NCBI GenBank assembly: GCA_031422555.1
Contig: JANPLZ010000033.1
Location: forward strand, 1-64,000
DNA length: 64,000 nucleotides
DNA from: JANNAT01 sp031422555
GTDB taxonomy: Bacteria > Pseudomonadota > Alphaproteobacteria > Rhodobacterales > Rhodobacteraceae
Direction of reading: 5' to 3'
Shown: one piece after another, positions 55,620 through 64,000 of the stretch
How the letters are laid out: each line of letters starts with the position of its first letter
Numbering within the stretch: the first letter of the stretch is position 1
The notes under the pieces: model-generated
Told to the model about the DNA's origin: nothing
Database searches by the model: none
The model's input: only the letters and a program-made list of their open reading frames with translations
Made by a program: the position numbers and the translations under genes

Positions 55620-55639
55620 GGTCGAACCGAACTGAGGTT

Positions 55640-55999
55640 TTACCCGATCAATTCCATGTATTCGTCTTCGTCCATCAGCGCGTCCAGCACCGACAAATCA
55701 TCCAGCCGCATTTTGAAGAACCACGCAGCCCCAGTAGGATCGGCATTCACCAAGCCCGGATTTTCCGCCAGCTTTTCATTTACTTCCACAATTTCGCCAT
55801 CCACCGGGGCCAGAATATCGGACGCGGCCTTGACGCTTTCGATCACCACAACCTCGTCACCTTCGGCAACTACAGTTTCGATTTCCGGCAATTCAACAAA
55901 CACCACATCGCCCAGCGCAGTGGCGGCATGTTCGGTAATGCCAACCACCACCAGATCGCCTTCAACGCGCAGCCATTCGTGATCTTTGGTATATTTCAT
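55640..55999 (-). CDS. gcvH: Glycine cleavage system H protein
   Basis: The 119-residue lipoyl carrier of the system. The lipoylated lysine is K57 in VVVIESVKAASDI. MKYTKDHEWLRVEGD at the start is typical. It lies nine bases after gcvT, in order gcvT-gcvH-gcvP. Confidence 0.97.
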   Translation of the reverse strand: MKYTKDHEWLRVEGDLVVVGITEHAATALGDVVFVELPEIETVVAEGDEVVVIESVKAASDILAPVDGEIVEVNEKLAENPGLVNADPTGAAWFFKMRLDDLSVLDALMDEDEYMELIG

Positions 56000-56008
56000 G
56001 ATGCGTCC

Positions 56009-57133
56009 TTAACGTTTGTAAGTTGTGGGATGAAAGGGTGTGGCACAGACCGTCACGGCAAGCCGCTTGCCGCGCACATCGCCTTCCAGTTTGGTGCCGA
56101 CAGCGGCATGTTTGGCGGCGACATAGCCCATGGCGATGGGGGCCTGAACCGAAGGTCCAAACCCGCCCGATGTGACTTCGCCCAAGGGCGTGCCATCGGG
56201 ATCGAAAAGCTGGGTGCCTTCGCGCATCGGCGCACGCCCGTCGGGGCGCAGGCCGACCCGCAGACGGTCTGGGCCGGTTTCCAATTCCTGCAAAATCCGC
56301 GCAGCACCGGGAAAGCCGCCCGCACGCGCGCCACCGGATCGGCGTGATTTCTGGATCGCCCATGTCAGGCCCGCCTCTACCGGGCTGGTCGTGGTGGTGA
56401 TATCATGGCCATACAGGCATAACCCGGCCTCAAGACGCAGGCTGTCGCGTGCGCCAAGGCCGATGGGCATCACATCGGCCATCGCCAACACTGCGGTGGC
56501 GAAATCCAGCGCCACGGCATCTGGCACCGAAATCTCGAACCCGTCTTCGCCGGTATAGCCAGAGCGTGAAATCCACAGATCAACGCCGCGCCACGGCAAA
56601 ACCACCGAATCCATAAACCGCATCGCGGCCACCTGCGGCACAAGCCGTGCCAGACAGGCCTCGGCCAACGGGCCTTGCAACGCCAGCAGCGCGCGGTCGG
56701 TCACCGGCATCACGTCGCAATGGGCTGACAAATGCGCCGTCAGATGGGCAATATCGGCAGCCTTGCAGCCCGCATTCACCACGACAAACAGATGATCGCC
56801 GCGGTTGGCGAACATCAGATCATCCAGAATGCCGCCGGTTTCATTGGTCAGCAGGCCATAGCGCTGCCGCCCCGGCAAAACCGCCAGCACATCAACCGGC
56901 ATCAGGGATTCCAGCGCCAGTGCTGTGGCCTCATAGCTGCCGCGCGGGCGCAAAAGGACCTGTCCCATATGGCTGACATCGAACAGCCCAGCCGCTGCCC
57001 GTGTGTGCAAATGTTCAGCCATAACGCCCGCAGGGTAGTGCACCGGCATCGCGTAGCCTGCGAACGGCACCATGCGGCCACCCAGTTTTTCATGCAGATC
57101 ATGCAGGCCCAGTCTGTAAAGGTCTTCGGCCAA
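56009..57133 (-). CDS. gcvT: Glycine cleavage system T protein (aminomethyltransferase)
   Basis: Transfers the one-carbon unit from GcvH to tetrahydrofolate, releasing ammonia. The 374-residue protein has the folate-binding regions GRMVPFAGYAMPVHYPAG, LFDVSHMGQVLL and the GYTGEDGFEI block, plus the C-terminal GcvT barrel. The start codon is TTG at 57133, supported by AGGAGG five bases before it and by the family start LYRLGLHDLHEKLGG; no ATG is available before conserved sequence. First gene after the glycine riboswitch. Confidence 0.96.
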   Translation of the reverse strand: MAEDLYRLGLHDLHEKLGGRMVPFAGYAMPVHYPAGVMAEHLHTRAAAGLFDVSHMGQVLLRPRGSYEATALALESLMPVDVLAVLPGRQRYGLLTNETGGILDDLMFANRGDHLFVVVNAGCKAADIAHLTAHLSAHCDVMPVTDRALLALQGPLAEACLARLVPQVAAMRFMDSVVLPWRGVDLWISRSGYTGEDGFEISVPDAVALDFATAVLAMADVMPIGLGARDSLRLEAGLCLYGHDITTTTSPVEAGLTWAIQKSRRSGGARAGGFPGAARILQELETGPDRLRVGLRPDGRAPMREGTQLFDPDGTPLGEVTSGGFGPSVQAPIAMGYVAAKHAAVGTKLEGDVRGKRLAVTVCATPFHPTTYKR

Positions 57134-57224
57134 AGCCGCCTCCTGTCATCAGCCGGAAACGCATACCGGCACCGTCCAGACAGGCCAATCCCTGTCCCAC
57201 GATGCCCCCTCTGTCCTTGCCCGG

Positions 57225-57390
57225 TTGGGGCGCCTGAGATCGTTATCCCTTCGGCGGCCTTGCCAAAACCGGCGCGGCACTCTCCAGAGTCTGTCTGTCA
57301 GAAACGGTCCCTTGCGCCTGAGAGTTTACCGGGGCGGTTGCTCCTTCGGCACCGTCAAGGGATTGCCCCCTTGCCGGATTCTCCCGAACC
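57225..57390 (-). ncRNA. Tandem glycine riboswitch upstream of gcvT
   Basis: On the reverse strand two aptamers follow each other. The first shows GGGAGA, GGAGCAA and the conserved CTCTCAGGC (57316-57324 on the other strand); the second repeats ACTCTGGAGAG, AAGGGATAA and ATCTCAGGCG (57231-57240). This is the known gcvT-type glycine riboswitch in its tandem form; the expression platform lies between 57134 and 57224. Glycine binding should switch on the gcv operon. Confidence 0.93.
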
Positions 57391-57451
57391 TGACGCCTCA
57401 CTGCTAGCCCGAAGGTTTTGCAACGGCAAGTGAAAACGACGCTTTGCTACC

Positions 57452-58834
57452 CTAAACCGACGGCGGGCGGGCGGCATCAATGATCCGCAACGCCAGCCAG
57501 ACCGCGATAATTCCGAAAAATATCCCGCCAACCGCTTGCCCCACCACCACGCCTTGCGCGCCATAAGACTGCCCCAGCCAAAGCGCGAACGGCACGGTGC
57601 CAAGGGTGTGGCGGCCCCAGTTAAGCAGCGTGGACGTAAAGGGCTTGCCCAGATTGTTGCACGCCGCATTGGCCACGAAAATTGCGCCGTTAAAGAAAAA
57701 TAACAGGGAAATCGGGCCGCAAAACAGGTAGACCAGATCGCGGGTCAGGCCTTGGGCGTTGAACAAATCGGCAATCGGCGCGCGCAGAACGAACAGCAGG
57801 GCCGATACCGCCACGATGACCACACCGGTAAACAACAGCCCGTCCAGAAAGGCCCGGCGCACGCGGTCCATCCGGCCTGCCCCATAGTTCTGGCCGATAA
57901 TCGGGCCAATGGCCCCCGACAGCGCAAAGATGATGCCCAAGGCCACCGGCGTCAGCCGCCCCGAAATAGCAATCCCTGCCACCGCAGCCGGGCCAAAATC
58001 TGACACCATCCGGGTGATAATCGCTTGGCCTACCGGGGTGGCCACTTGGGTCAGAATGGCAGGCCCCGCGATGTTGAAGACCACGGGAAAATCGGCCATC
58101 AGCCCCGCGCGGCTGGGCCGGTCAAAGCCACCATGATGTTTAAGGATGGGCAACAGCGCCGTGCCCGCGATCACAATCCGCGACACCACCGAGGCAATGG
58201 CTGCACCGGTCAGATCAAGATCCAGCCCAAAGATCAGGATCGGGTCAAGAACGGCATTGGCAAGTGCGCCCCACAGCGTTGCCGCCATCGCCCGTTTTGC
58301 ATCGCCGTGGCTGCGCAAAATCGCGCCACCAATCATGCCCACCATCAAAAATGGCTGCGCTGGCGTGACGATGCGCAAGAAATGCACGGTCAGGTCATGG
58401 GTGCGCCCGGTGGCGCCCAGCAAGGTGACGATTTGTGGCAAAAGCGCCCAGACAATGGCCGAAAACACCACCCCAAACAAAATACCGATGATCAAGCCGT
58501 TGGTGGCCTTTTGGCGGGCAAGTATCAGATTTTGTTGGCCAACCGCGCGGGCAACCAGCGCCGATACTGCAATCGACAGGCCAATGCCAAACGAGGTTGT
58601 AAAGAACAAAATCGCTCCGGCATAGCCAACGGCGGCCGTGAATTCCTCTTGGCCCAGCATCGAGATGAACACGATGTTCACCAGATCGACGGCAAAAATT
58701 GCCATCAGACCAACGCTTGCGGTCAGCGACATCACGGTTATGTGCCGAAAAAGACTGCCTTCGACGAATTTCGCCTGCGGGCGCGGTGCTGTCATATCTT
58801 GTTTTGGCAGGGCCTGCACCCCGGCCAACTCCAT
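57452..58834 (-). CDS. MATE-family efflux transporter
   Basis: A 460-residue inner-membrane antiporter with 12 hydrophobic helices in two homologous halves (about 40-230 and 260-450). LVNIVFISMLGQEEFTAAVG and AVLDPILIFGLDLDLTGAAIA match the MATE pattern; ions (H+ or Na+) drive the export of drugs or metabolites. The ATG at 58834 has AGGA at suitable distance; an internal ATG (codon 14) is an alternative. It precedes the gcv riboswitch on the same strand. Confidence 0.9.
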   Translation of the reverse strand: MELAGVQALPKQDMTAPRPQAKFVEGSLFRHITVMSLTASVGLMAIFAVDLVNIVFISMLGQEEFTAAVGYAGAILFFTTSFGIGLSIAVSALVARAVGQQNLILARQKATNGLIIGILFGVVFSAIVWALLPQIVTLLGATGRTHDLTVHFLRIVTPAQPFLMVGMIGGAILRSHGDAKRAMAATLWGALANAVLDPILIFGLDLDLTGAAIASVVSRIVIAGTALLPILKHHGGFDRPSRAGLMADFPVVFNIAGPAILTQVATPVGQAIITRMVSDFGPAAVAGIAISGRLTPVALGIIFALSGAIGPIIGQNYGAGRMDRVRRAFLDGLLFTGVVIVAVSALLFVLRAPIADLFNAQGLTRDLVYLFCGPISLLFFFNGAIFVANAACNNLGKPFTSTLLNWGRHTLGTVPFALWLGQSYGAQGVVVGQAVGGIFFGIIAVWLALRIIDAARPPSV

Positions 58835-58870
58835 ATTTCCTGCCCGCACGAGAGGACCGCGCAATTGCGG

Positions 58871-60217
58871 TTAAAGCGGGTGTATTTTCTGCAAATGTGG
58901 CATGATATCTGCCATTTCTGGTCCGGCATCTAGCCCGGTCAGCGCGCGGCGCAAAGGGCGAAACAGGGTTTTACCCTTGCGGCCGGTGGCGTCCTTGACG
59001 GCGGTTGTCCACTCACCCCAGGTGGCGGTTGTCCAGGGTTTGGCGGGCAACATCGCAAGGGCCGCTGCAACAAAGTCGCGGTCTTCGTCGTCAACCAGCG
59101 GCTTTGCCCCGTCGCGGAACAACTGCCACCAACCCGCCAGATCGGCAAGCACGGTGATATTGCCCTTGGCCACGGCCCAGAACGCGTCGGCCTGATCTTC
59201 GGGCACCCCGATTTCAGCAATTTTCGCCGCAACCCGCGGCAAAGGCAGGCTTTGAACATGGGCGCGGGTCAGCGGGAACAAATCTTCGGCGTCAAACTTG
59301 GTGGGGGCGGCCCCAAAGCTGCCGATGTCAAAGCCGTCGATCAAATCCTGCATCGAAGCTGCTAGTTCCACCGGCTTCGAAGACCCCAACCGCGCCATCA
59401 ACGACAACAGCGCCATCGGTTCCACCCCGCGCGCCCGCAGATCGCGCAGCGACAAGGTGCCAAGGCGCTTGGACAATTCCTCGCCCCCCGGTCCGGTCAA
59501 GAGTGAGTGATGCGCGAAAGACGGCGGCACCCCGCCCATCGCCTGCATGATCTGAATTTGCGTCGCGGTGTTGGTGACGTGATCGGCCCCGCGCACAATG
59601 GATGTCACCCCCATGTCAATGTCATCCACCGATGAGGCGAATGTGTACAGGATCTGGCCATCCGCCCGGATCAGCACCGGGTCCGACACCGATGCCGCGT
59701 CAATAGAGATGGGTCCAACGATGCCATCGGTCCATTCGATGCGATGTTGATCCAGCAAGAACCGCCAATAACCGTCGCGGCCGTCCTCGCGGGCGCGGGC
59801 CTTTTCCGCGTCAGTCATCCGAAGCGAAGCGCGGTCATACACCGGCGGTTTGTGCATGTTCAGTTGCTTTTTGCGCTTCAGATCCAATTCAACGGGCGAT
59901 TCAAAACACTCGTAAAACCGCCCCGCGCCGCGCAATTGGTCCGCCGCTTCGCGGTAGCGGTCAAAGCGCAGCGATTGCTTTTCGACCCGGTCCCAATGCA
60001 GGCCCAGCCAATCCAGATCGAACATCAGCCCATCGGCGTATACTTGTTTGCTACGCTCACGATCGGTGTCGTCCAGCCGCAGAATGAACGTGCCGCCGGC
60101 CTTGGCGGTGATCAGATAATTCATCAAGGCGGTGCGCAGATTGCCGACGTGGATATACCCAGTCGGCGACGGGGCAAAGCGGGTGACGGTGGGTTTGGGC
60201 GGGTTCGTGGCGGTCAT
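58871..60217 (-). CDS. gltX: Glutamyl-tRNA synthetase
   Basis: A 448-residue class I synthetase with the HIGH-like motif HVGN (23-26) in RFAPSPTGYIHVGNLRTAL and the KMSKS-like ELSKR (247-251). The discriminating or second-copy form (about 440-450 residues) is common in alphaproteobacteria, which usually carry two gltX genes; a Gln-tRNA route through GatCAB may use one of them. The ATG at 60217 follows AGGAGAGCC. Confidence 0.93.
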   Translation of the reverse strand: MTATNPPKPTVTRFAPSPTGYIHVGNLRTALMNYLITAKAGGTFILRLDDTDRERSKQVYADGLMFDLDWLGLHWDRVEKQSLRFDRYREAADQLRGAGRFYECFESPVELDLKRKKQLNMHKPPVYDRASLRMTDAEKARAREDGRDGYWRFLLDQHRIEWTDGIVGPISIDAASVSDPVLIRADGQILYTFASSVDDIDMGVTSIVRGADHVTNTATQIQIMQAMGGVPPSFAHHSLLTGPGGEELSKRLGTLSLRDLRARGVEPMALLSLMARLGSSKPVELAASMQDLIDGFDIGSFGAAPTKFDAEDLFPLTRAHVQSLPLPRVAAKIAEIGVPEDQADAFWAVAKGNITVLADLAGWWQLFRDGAKPLVDDEDRDFVAAALAMLPAKPWTTATWGEWTTAVKDATGRKGKTLFRPLRRALTGLDAGPEMADIMPHLQKIHPL

Positions 60218-60396
60218 TGGCGGCTCTCCTGCAACCGCGCATCCCTGCCATAGGGGGGCAGTCTTGTCCAGTTGCACGGCAAGACTTGCGAAAACGGTGT
60301 TGGATTTTTCCAGTTGGCGCGGCGGCCTTTATGGCACTATCATCGTTGCAGTCGCCGACGGAATTGCGGCGCAGAATTCTTGCAGGAGCATGCTAA

Positions 60397-60981
60397 ATGA
60401 TTAAAAAGTCCACATTTTCCAGAACCGTCGCCATTTTTGCGGCACTTTGGGCGCTGCCCGCCATCGCCGGGCCAATCGCCGACAAAGCCGCCGAAATTGA
60501 AGCCCTGCTTGAGGCACAAGACACGGCCGGAGCCGCGATTGCCGCCAGCGATCTTTATGGCCAGGTCTGGGAGGCCGCCCCCGAAATCAGCTTTGGCAAC
60601 GTGGTGTTGGTGGCAGATGCTGCTGGCGGTTTTGGCATCTATAACCCGCGGCCCGATGCCAAATACAAAGCGGGCGAGCCGGTGATTTTGTATGCCGAAC
60701 CGCATGGTTACGGCTTTGGCGAACCCGGCGAAGGGCTGTATTCCATCGGTTTTGACGTCGATCTGAAAGTGCTGTCCGAGGCGGGCGAAGTTTTGGGGGA
60801 AATCCCCAATCTGGCAGCGTTGGATCTGCAATCGCGGGTGAAGAATTATGAATTCCAAGCCAACCTGACCTATAATCTGACCGGCGTTGAACCGGGCAAT
60901 TATGTGTTGCAGACCACGTTCCGCGACAAGAACTCTGACAAGACCGGCAGTTTTGACACCACGATTGAAATCGTTGAATAG
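60397..60981 (+). CDS. Periplasmic protein of unknown function
   Basis: A 194-residue exported protein with a signal peptide (about 1-24, cleavage near AIAGP). The mature part is mixed alpha/beta, with an N-terminal helix (ADKAAEIEALLEAQD) and a beta-rich C-terminal half (LTYNLTGVEPGNYVLQTTFRDKNSDKTGSF). I do not recognise the domain. AGGAGC lies just before the first ATG; the second ATG at 60397 is the one in the long frame. Monocistronic. Confidence 0.78.
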   Translation: MIKKSTFSRTVAIFAALWALPAIAGPIADKAAEIEALLEAQDTAGAAIAASDLYGQVWEAAPEISFGNVVLVADAAGGFGIYNPRPDAKYKAGEPVILYAEPHGYGFGEPGEGLYSIGFDVDLKVLSEAGEVLGEIPNLAALDLQSRVKNYEFQANLTYNLTGVEPGNYVLQTTFRDKNSDKTGSFDTTIEIVE

Positions 60982-61004
60982 CCCGGTTTGCATAGGGTTT
61001 CCGC

Positions 61005-61961
61005 ATGGCCGCGCCTGATCAAAGCCCTATCCTGACCCTAACGCTGAACCCGGCGTTGGACATGTCTTGCGACGTGCCAAGTCTGGTGCCGGACCAAAAG
61101 CTGCGCTGTTCCGAGCCGCTTTTGGATCCGGGCGGTGGCGGGTTGAACGTCAGCCGGGCGATTGCGGTTCTGGGCGGCGAAAGTCTGGCGCTGGTGGCGT
61201 TGGGCGGGTTGACCGGGGATCGGTTGGCGGGGTTGATCCGCGCAGAATCCGTGCCGTTTCTGGCCCTGACCGCCCCGGGGGAAACCCGGCAAAGCCTGAC
61301 GGTGACGGCAGGGGATACCGGGGCGCAATACCGCTTTATGCTGCCCGGCCCAATCTGGAGCGATGCCGATCAGGAACGGGTGTTTTTGCTGTTACGGGCG
61401 TCCACGCGGGCCGGTGCAATCGGGGTGATTTCGGGCAGTCAGCCGCCGGGAGTGCCGGTGGATTTTCCGGCCCGGCTGGCACGGTCGATGCCGGGGTTGA
61501 ATGTGGTGTTGGACACATCGGGGGCAGCGCTGCGCGAGGCGGTGGCGCATCCGATACCGGGGTTGTTTGTGCTGCGGATGGACGGGGAAGAGGCCGAGGA
61601 AATGGCCGGGGTATCCCTGAAAACCCGGGCGCAGAGTGCCGATTTTGCCGCCCGTTTGGTGGCGCGCGGGGTGGCCCAGCGGGTTGTTGTGGCGCGCGGC
61701 GCGGATGGATCGGTGATGGCCGAAGCGGGGCGGCGACTGTTTGTTACCGCCGCGAAAGTGGTGGTCAAAAGCAAGGTTGGAGCCGGTGACAGCTTTGTCG
61801 CGGGCTTTGTTCTGGCGCTGGCGCGGGGGTTGGATTCGGGGGAAGCACTGGCGCAAGGCTCCGCCGCTGCCAGTGCGGCGGTTATGACGGATGCCACGCA
61901 ATTGTGCAGGCCTGCGGATGTGGCGCGTTTGTTAGGGGAATGCGTTGTAAGCGTGGTTTAG
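61005..61961 (+). CDS. PfkB-family sugar kinase (Pfk-2-like 6-phosphofructokinase)
   Basis: A 318-residue ribokinase-fold kinase. LTLNPALDMSCDVPSLVPDQKLRC at the start resembles Pfk-2/1-phosphofructokinase, GGGGLNVSRAIAVLGG is the sugar-binding loop, and KVGAGDSFVAGF (catalytic D262) the ATP site. The GGGGLN start with D-for-phosphate loop favours a sugar-phosphate substrate over ribose. It is the third gene after gltX but in the opposite orientation. Confidence 0.88.
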   Translation: MAAPDQSPILTLTLNPALDMSCDVPSLVPDQKLRCSEPLLDPGGGGLNVSRAIAVLGGESLALVALGGLTGDRLAGLIRAESVPFLALTAPGETRQSLTVTAGDTGAQYRFMLPGPIWSDADQERVFLLLRASTRAGAIGVISGSQPPGVPVDFPARLARSMPGLNVVLDTSGAALREAVAHPIPGLFVLRMDGEEAEEMAGVSLKTRAQSADFAARLVARGVAQRVVVARGADGSVMAEAGRRLFVTAAKVVVKSKVGAGDSFVAGFVLALARGLDSGEALAQGSAAASAAVMTDATQLCRPADVARLLGECVVSVV

Positions 61962-62019
61962 AGGCGATGTTACACCGGCCCGAGGTGATGCCAGCAAAAG
62001 GGGGGTCTCCCACCCCCAA

Positions 62020-62044
62020 ACGGCAATCAAAGCGCGATTGCCGT
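62020..62044 (+). terminator. Hairpin after the PfkB-type kinase
   Basis: ACGGCAATC (62020-62028) pairs with GATTGCCGT (62036-62044), loop AAAGCGC, followed by CCCCCCGTGGGATATTTTGGAA. It may terminate the kinase transcript or that of nadE on the other strand. The GC-rich flank and GGGATATTTTGGAACAGATG tail resemble the element before cdd. Confidence 0.55.
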
Positions 62045-62105
62045 CCCCCCGTGGGATATTTTGGAACAGATGTTGCAAATTTAAGATAAGTTTAAGCGAT
62101 TTGGG

Positions 62106-63764
62106 TCAGCCGTCATCGCGCCAGCGGTTCGCCACCGGATAGCGCCGATCCGCCCAGAAGGCGCGTTTGGTCAGGCGGGTGCCCGGGGCGGCCTGAAAGC
62201 GTTTGTATTCACTGATATAAATCAGGTGTTCGACCTTTTTGACGACGGTGCGATCAAAGCCGCGCCCGACCATGTCATTCACCGACAGGTCTTGATCGAC
62301 CAACCCATCCAGAATGGCGTCCAGCACCGGGTAAGGTGGCAGGCTGTCGTCATCGCGCTGATCCGGGCGCAGTTCTGCCGACGGGGGTTTGTCGATCACC
62401 CGCGGCGGGATCACAGGCCCCGCGGGCCCCAGCATCCAAGGCAAGTGATGCGCATTGCGCCAGCGGCAGGTTTCAAACACCCGCATTTTATACATATCTT
62501 TCAGCGGGTTATAGCCGCCGTTCATGTCGCCGTAAATCGTGCAATAGCCGACAGCCACTTCGGATTTATTGCCGGTGGTCAGCAGCATTTCGCCAAACTT
62601 GTTTGACATCGCCATCAGCATCAGGCCGCGCAACCGCGACTGGATGTTTTCCTCGGCAATGCCGGGTGCAAGGCCTGCGAACAAATCCGCCAGCGCCGCA
62701 CCCACCGCCGTTTGTGCGCCGGTGATCGACACCGTGTCCAACCGGCAGCCAAGCGCCGTGGCGACTTCGGCCGCATCATCAAGCGAGTGTTGCGAGGTAA
62801 ACTCGGACGGCAGCATCACACAGCGCACGTTTTGCGCGCCGATGGCATCGGCGGCGATGGTGGCGACGATGGCAGAATCGATACCACCCGACAGGCCCAG
62901 CAGCACCTTTTTGAAACCGGTTTTTGCCAGATAATCGCGCAAGGACACCACCATGGCGTGATAATCGGCCTGATACGACGTCGGCAGTTGCGCCATCGGG
63001 CCGGGTTCGGCGCGCCAACCGGCGGCGGTTTCCACAAAATCAATATGGGCGATGCAGGCGTCAAACTGCGGCAATTGCGCGGCCAGCGCGCCGCCGGAGT
63101 TCAGCACGAAAGACGCGCCGTCAAACACCTGATCATCTTGGCCCCCAATCATGTTCAGATAGACCAGCGGCAGCCCGGTTTCCACCACGCGGGCCACCAT
63201 CAGATTGGTGCGCACCGCCGGTTTGCCGCGATGATAGGGCGAGCCGTTGGGCACCAGCAAAATCTGCGCCCCCGATTCCGCCAGCGTTTCGCACACTTCG
63301 GAATGCCAGGCGTCTTCGCAAATCGGGCTGCCGATGCGCAACGGGCCGATGCGGTAAGGGCCTTGCGGCGGGGCCGAGGCAAAGATGCGTTTTTCGTCAA
63401 ACACACCGTCATTGGGCAGATCATGTTTCAAAACCGTGGCGGCGATCTGGCCGTCTTGCAGGATGTAATAGGCGTTATACAATTTGCCGTCGCGCAGATG
63501 CGGCCCGCCGATGCCAAGTGCAGGGCCATCGGTGATCTTGATGGCCAGGGCGTCCATCGCGGCCATCGCATCGCGCACAAAGGCACGTTTCAGCACCAGA
63601 TCCTGCGTTTGGTAGCCGGTGATGAACATCTCGGTCAGCGCCACCATCTGCGCGCCCGCAGCCCGGCCTTGCGCCCAGGCATCCAGCGCCAGCGCCGCAT
63701 TCGCGTCAATCGCCCCCAAGGTAGGGTTCAACTGTGCCAGGGTCAGGCGGAAAGTGGCGGCCAT
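62106..63764 (-). CDS. nadE: Glutamine-dependent NAD+ synthetase
   Basis: Amidates nicotinate adenine dinucleotide to NAD using glutamine. The 552-residue protein is the two-domain form: an N-terminal nitrilase-like glutaminase with the triad E45 (LTEMFITG), K113 (LKHDLPNDG) and C149 (SPICEDAWH), then the synthetase with the P-loop LSGGIDSAIV (292-297). An ammonia channel joins the two. Complete, ending WRDDG. It partners functionally with nadK, 20 kb away. Confidence 0.96.
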   Translation of the reverse strand: MAATFRLTLAQLNPTLGAIDANAALALDAWAQGRAAGAQMVALTEMFITGYQTQDLVLKRAFVRDAMAAMDALAIKITDGPALGIGGPHLRDGKLYNAYYILQDGQIAATVLKHDLPNDGVFDEKRIFASAPPQGPYRIGPLRIGSPICEDAWHSEVCETLAESGAQILLVPNGSPYHRGKPAVRTNLMVARVVETGLPLVYLNMIGGQDDQVFDGASFVLNSGGALAAQLPQFDACIAHIDFVETAAGWRAEPGPMAQLPTSYQADYHAMVVSLRDYLAKTGFKKVLLGLSGGIDSAIVATIAADAIGAQNVRCVMLPSEFTSQHSLDDAAEVATALGCRLDTVSITGAQTAVGAALADLFAGLAPGIAEENIQSRLRGLMLMAMSNKFGEMLLTTGNKSEVAVGYCTIYGDMNGGYNPLKDMYKMRVFETCRWRNAHHLPWMLGPAGPVIPPRVIDKPPSAELRPDQRDDDSLPPYPVLDAILDGLVDQDLSVNDMVGRGFDRTVVKKVEHLIYISEYKRFQAAPGTRLTKRAFWADRRYPVANRWRDDG

Positions 63765-63896
63765 GGGATGCTCCGATCAGGTGATATCCGGGTTCTATCA
63801 CGTTCACCGGCAAGGGAAAGCCGCCCAGATCGCCGCATGCTTGTCAGGGCAGCCTTGGCGCGGTTATGGTGCGGGCGGACAAGTGGGTGATCAAAA

Positions 63897-64000
63897 ATGC
63901 GGCAGGTTTTGGGTGTGCAGATCGTAGCAAGGGCTTTGGTCGTGGCGCTGCTGGGATTGGCTGGGCTGGGATTGGCCGGGCTGGGATTGGCCGGGCTGGC
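63897..64000 (+). CDS. N-terminal fragment of a secreted or membrane protein (runs off right edge)
   Basis: An ATG at 63897 opens a frame to the window end (34 codons), giving MRQVLGVQIVARALVVALL followed by a Gly-Leu-Ala repeat. The basic start and hydrophobic core read like a signal peptide or first membrane helix. No ribosome site is obvious, and the 15-bp DNA repeat in it makes the exact start uncertain. Confidence 0.4.
   Translation, partial: MRQVLGVQIVARALVVALLGLAGLGLAGLGLAGL
63951..64000. repeat. Tandem repeat, 15-bp unit, cut by the right edge
   Basis: CTGGGATTGGCTGGG (63951-63965), CTGGGATTGGCCGGG (63966-63980) and CTGGGATTGGCCGGG (63981-63995) are followed by CTGGC to the edge. 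Translated in the frame above they give a repeated LGLAG unit within the signal-peptide region. Confidence 0.9.

Noticed and set aside
1..64000. tRNA, rRNA, CRISPR arrays, insertion sequences, integrase or toxin-antitoxin genes
   Set aside because: I looked for cloverleaf-like segments, regularly spaced direct repeats and transposase or integrase motifs and found none that I could support.

Overview
The window is a stretch of ordinary, GC-rich (by eye) alphaproteobacterial chromosome, most likely from Rhodobacterales (Rhodobacteraceae/Paracoccaceae, roseobacter-type). The reasons are gene content (a DUF1467 protein beside methylmalonyl-CoA epimerase, a malic enzyme fused to a phosphotransacetylase-like domain, a 448-residue GluRS, a thu-type sugar operon), tightly packed genes with ATGA/TGATG overlaps, and short G/C-rich palindromes that I remember as typical of this group. 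I see no tRNA, rRNA, CRISPR array, insertion sequence or complete prophage. Both ends cut through genes: an AsmA-like protein on the left and the first 34 codons of an exported or membrane protein on the right.

Layout. 1-12.2 kb: AsmA-like protein, rimO, a frameshifted secreted protein, DCC protein, dgkA, an IMPACT/YigZ protein with an M48 lipoprotein, a small acidic protein, nitroreductase plus EI24/CysZ-like protein, DUF1467 plus methylmalonyl-CoA epimerase, a stand-alone receiver protein, a GNAT enzyme and the DUF1800-DUF1501 pair. 12.3-18.2 kb: aspS, pabB-pabC, an APC permease with a good terminator, a DUF3147-like membrane protein. 18.2-25.7 kb: carB, then an accessory-looking islet (an AT-rich unknown gene, a 17-bp inverted repeat, a second unknown gene, a lipoprotein remnant), an RhlE-type helicase and a solitary phage-type regulator. 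26.0-30.0 kb: tdk, an EamA transporter, a one-TM unknown protein, a SPOR protein. 30.0-34.5 kb: the nucleoside salvage operon cdd-deoA-deoB-add-upp. 34.6-42.8 kb: a glyoxalase/cupin fusion, maeB behind a cluster of palindromes, prpE, an orphan Hpt/sigma-54 response-regulator pair, nadK. 43.0-52.1 kb: glyA, a small membrane protein, an alpha/beta hydrolase and a thuEFGKAB operon for disaccharide uptake and oxidation. 52.7-57.4 kb: gcvTHP behind a tandem glycine riboswitch. 57.4-64 kb: MATE exporter, gltX, a periplasmic unknown, a PfkB-type kinase, nadE and the truncated right-edge gene.

How it fits together. Four themes are coherent: salvage of pyrimidine and purine nucleosides (cdd, deoA, deoB, add, upp, tdk); one-carbon and folate metabolism (glyA, gcvTHP, pabBC); C3/C4 carbon flow (maeB, prpE, methylmalonyl-CoA epimerase); and uptake of a trehalose-like disaccharide followed by 3-keto oxidation (thu). 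No complete undescribed system is evident. The most open leads are the AT-rich islet behind carB, the Hpt/sigma-54 regulator pair that lacks a kinase, the palindrome cluster in front of maeB, the hairpins inside the gcv and thu operons, and several short in-place tandem duplications at gene edges.
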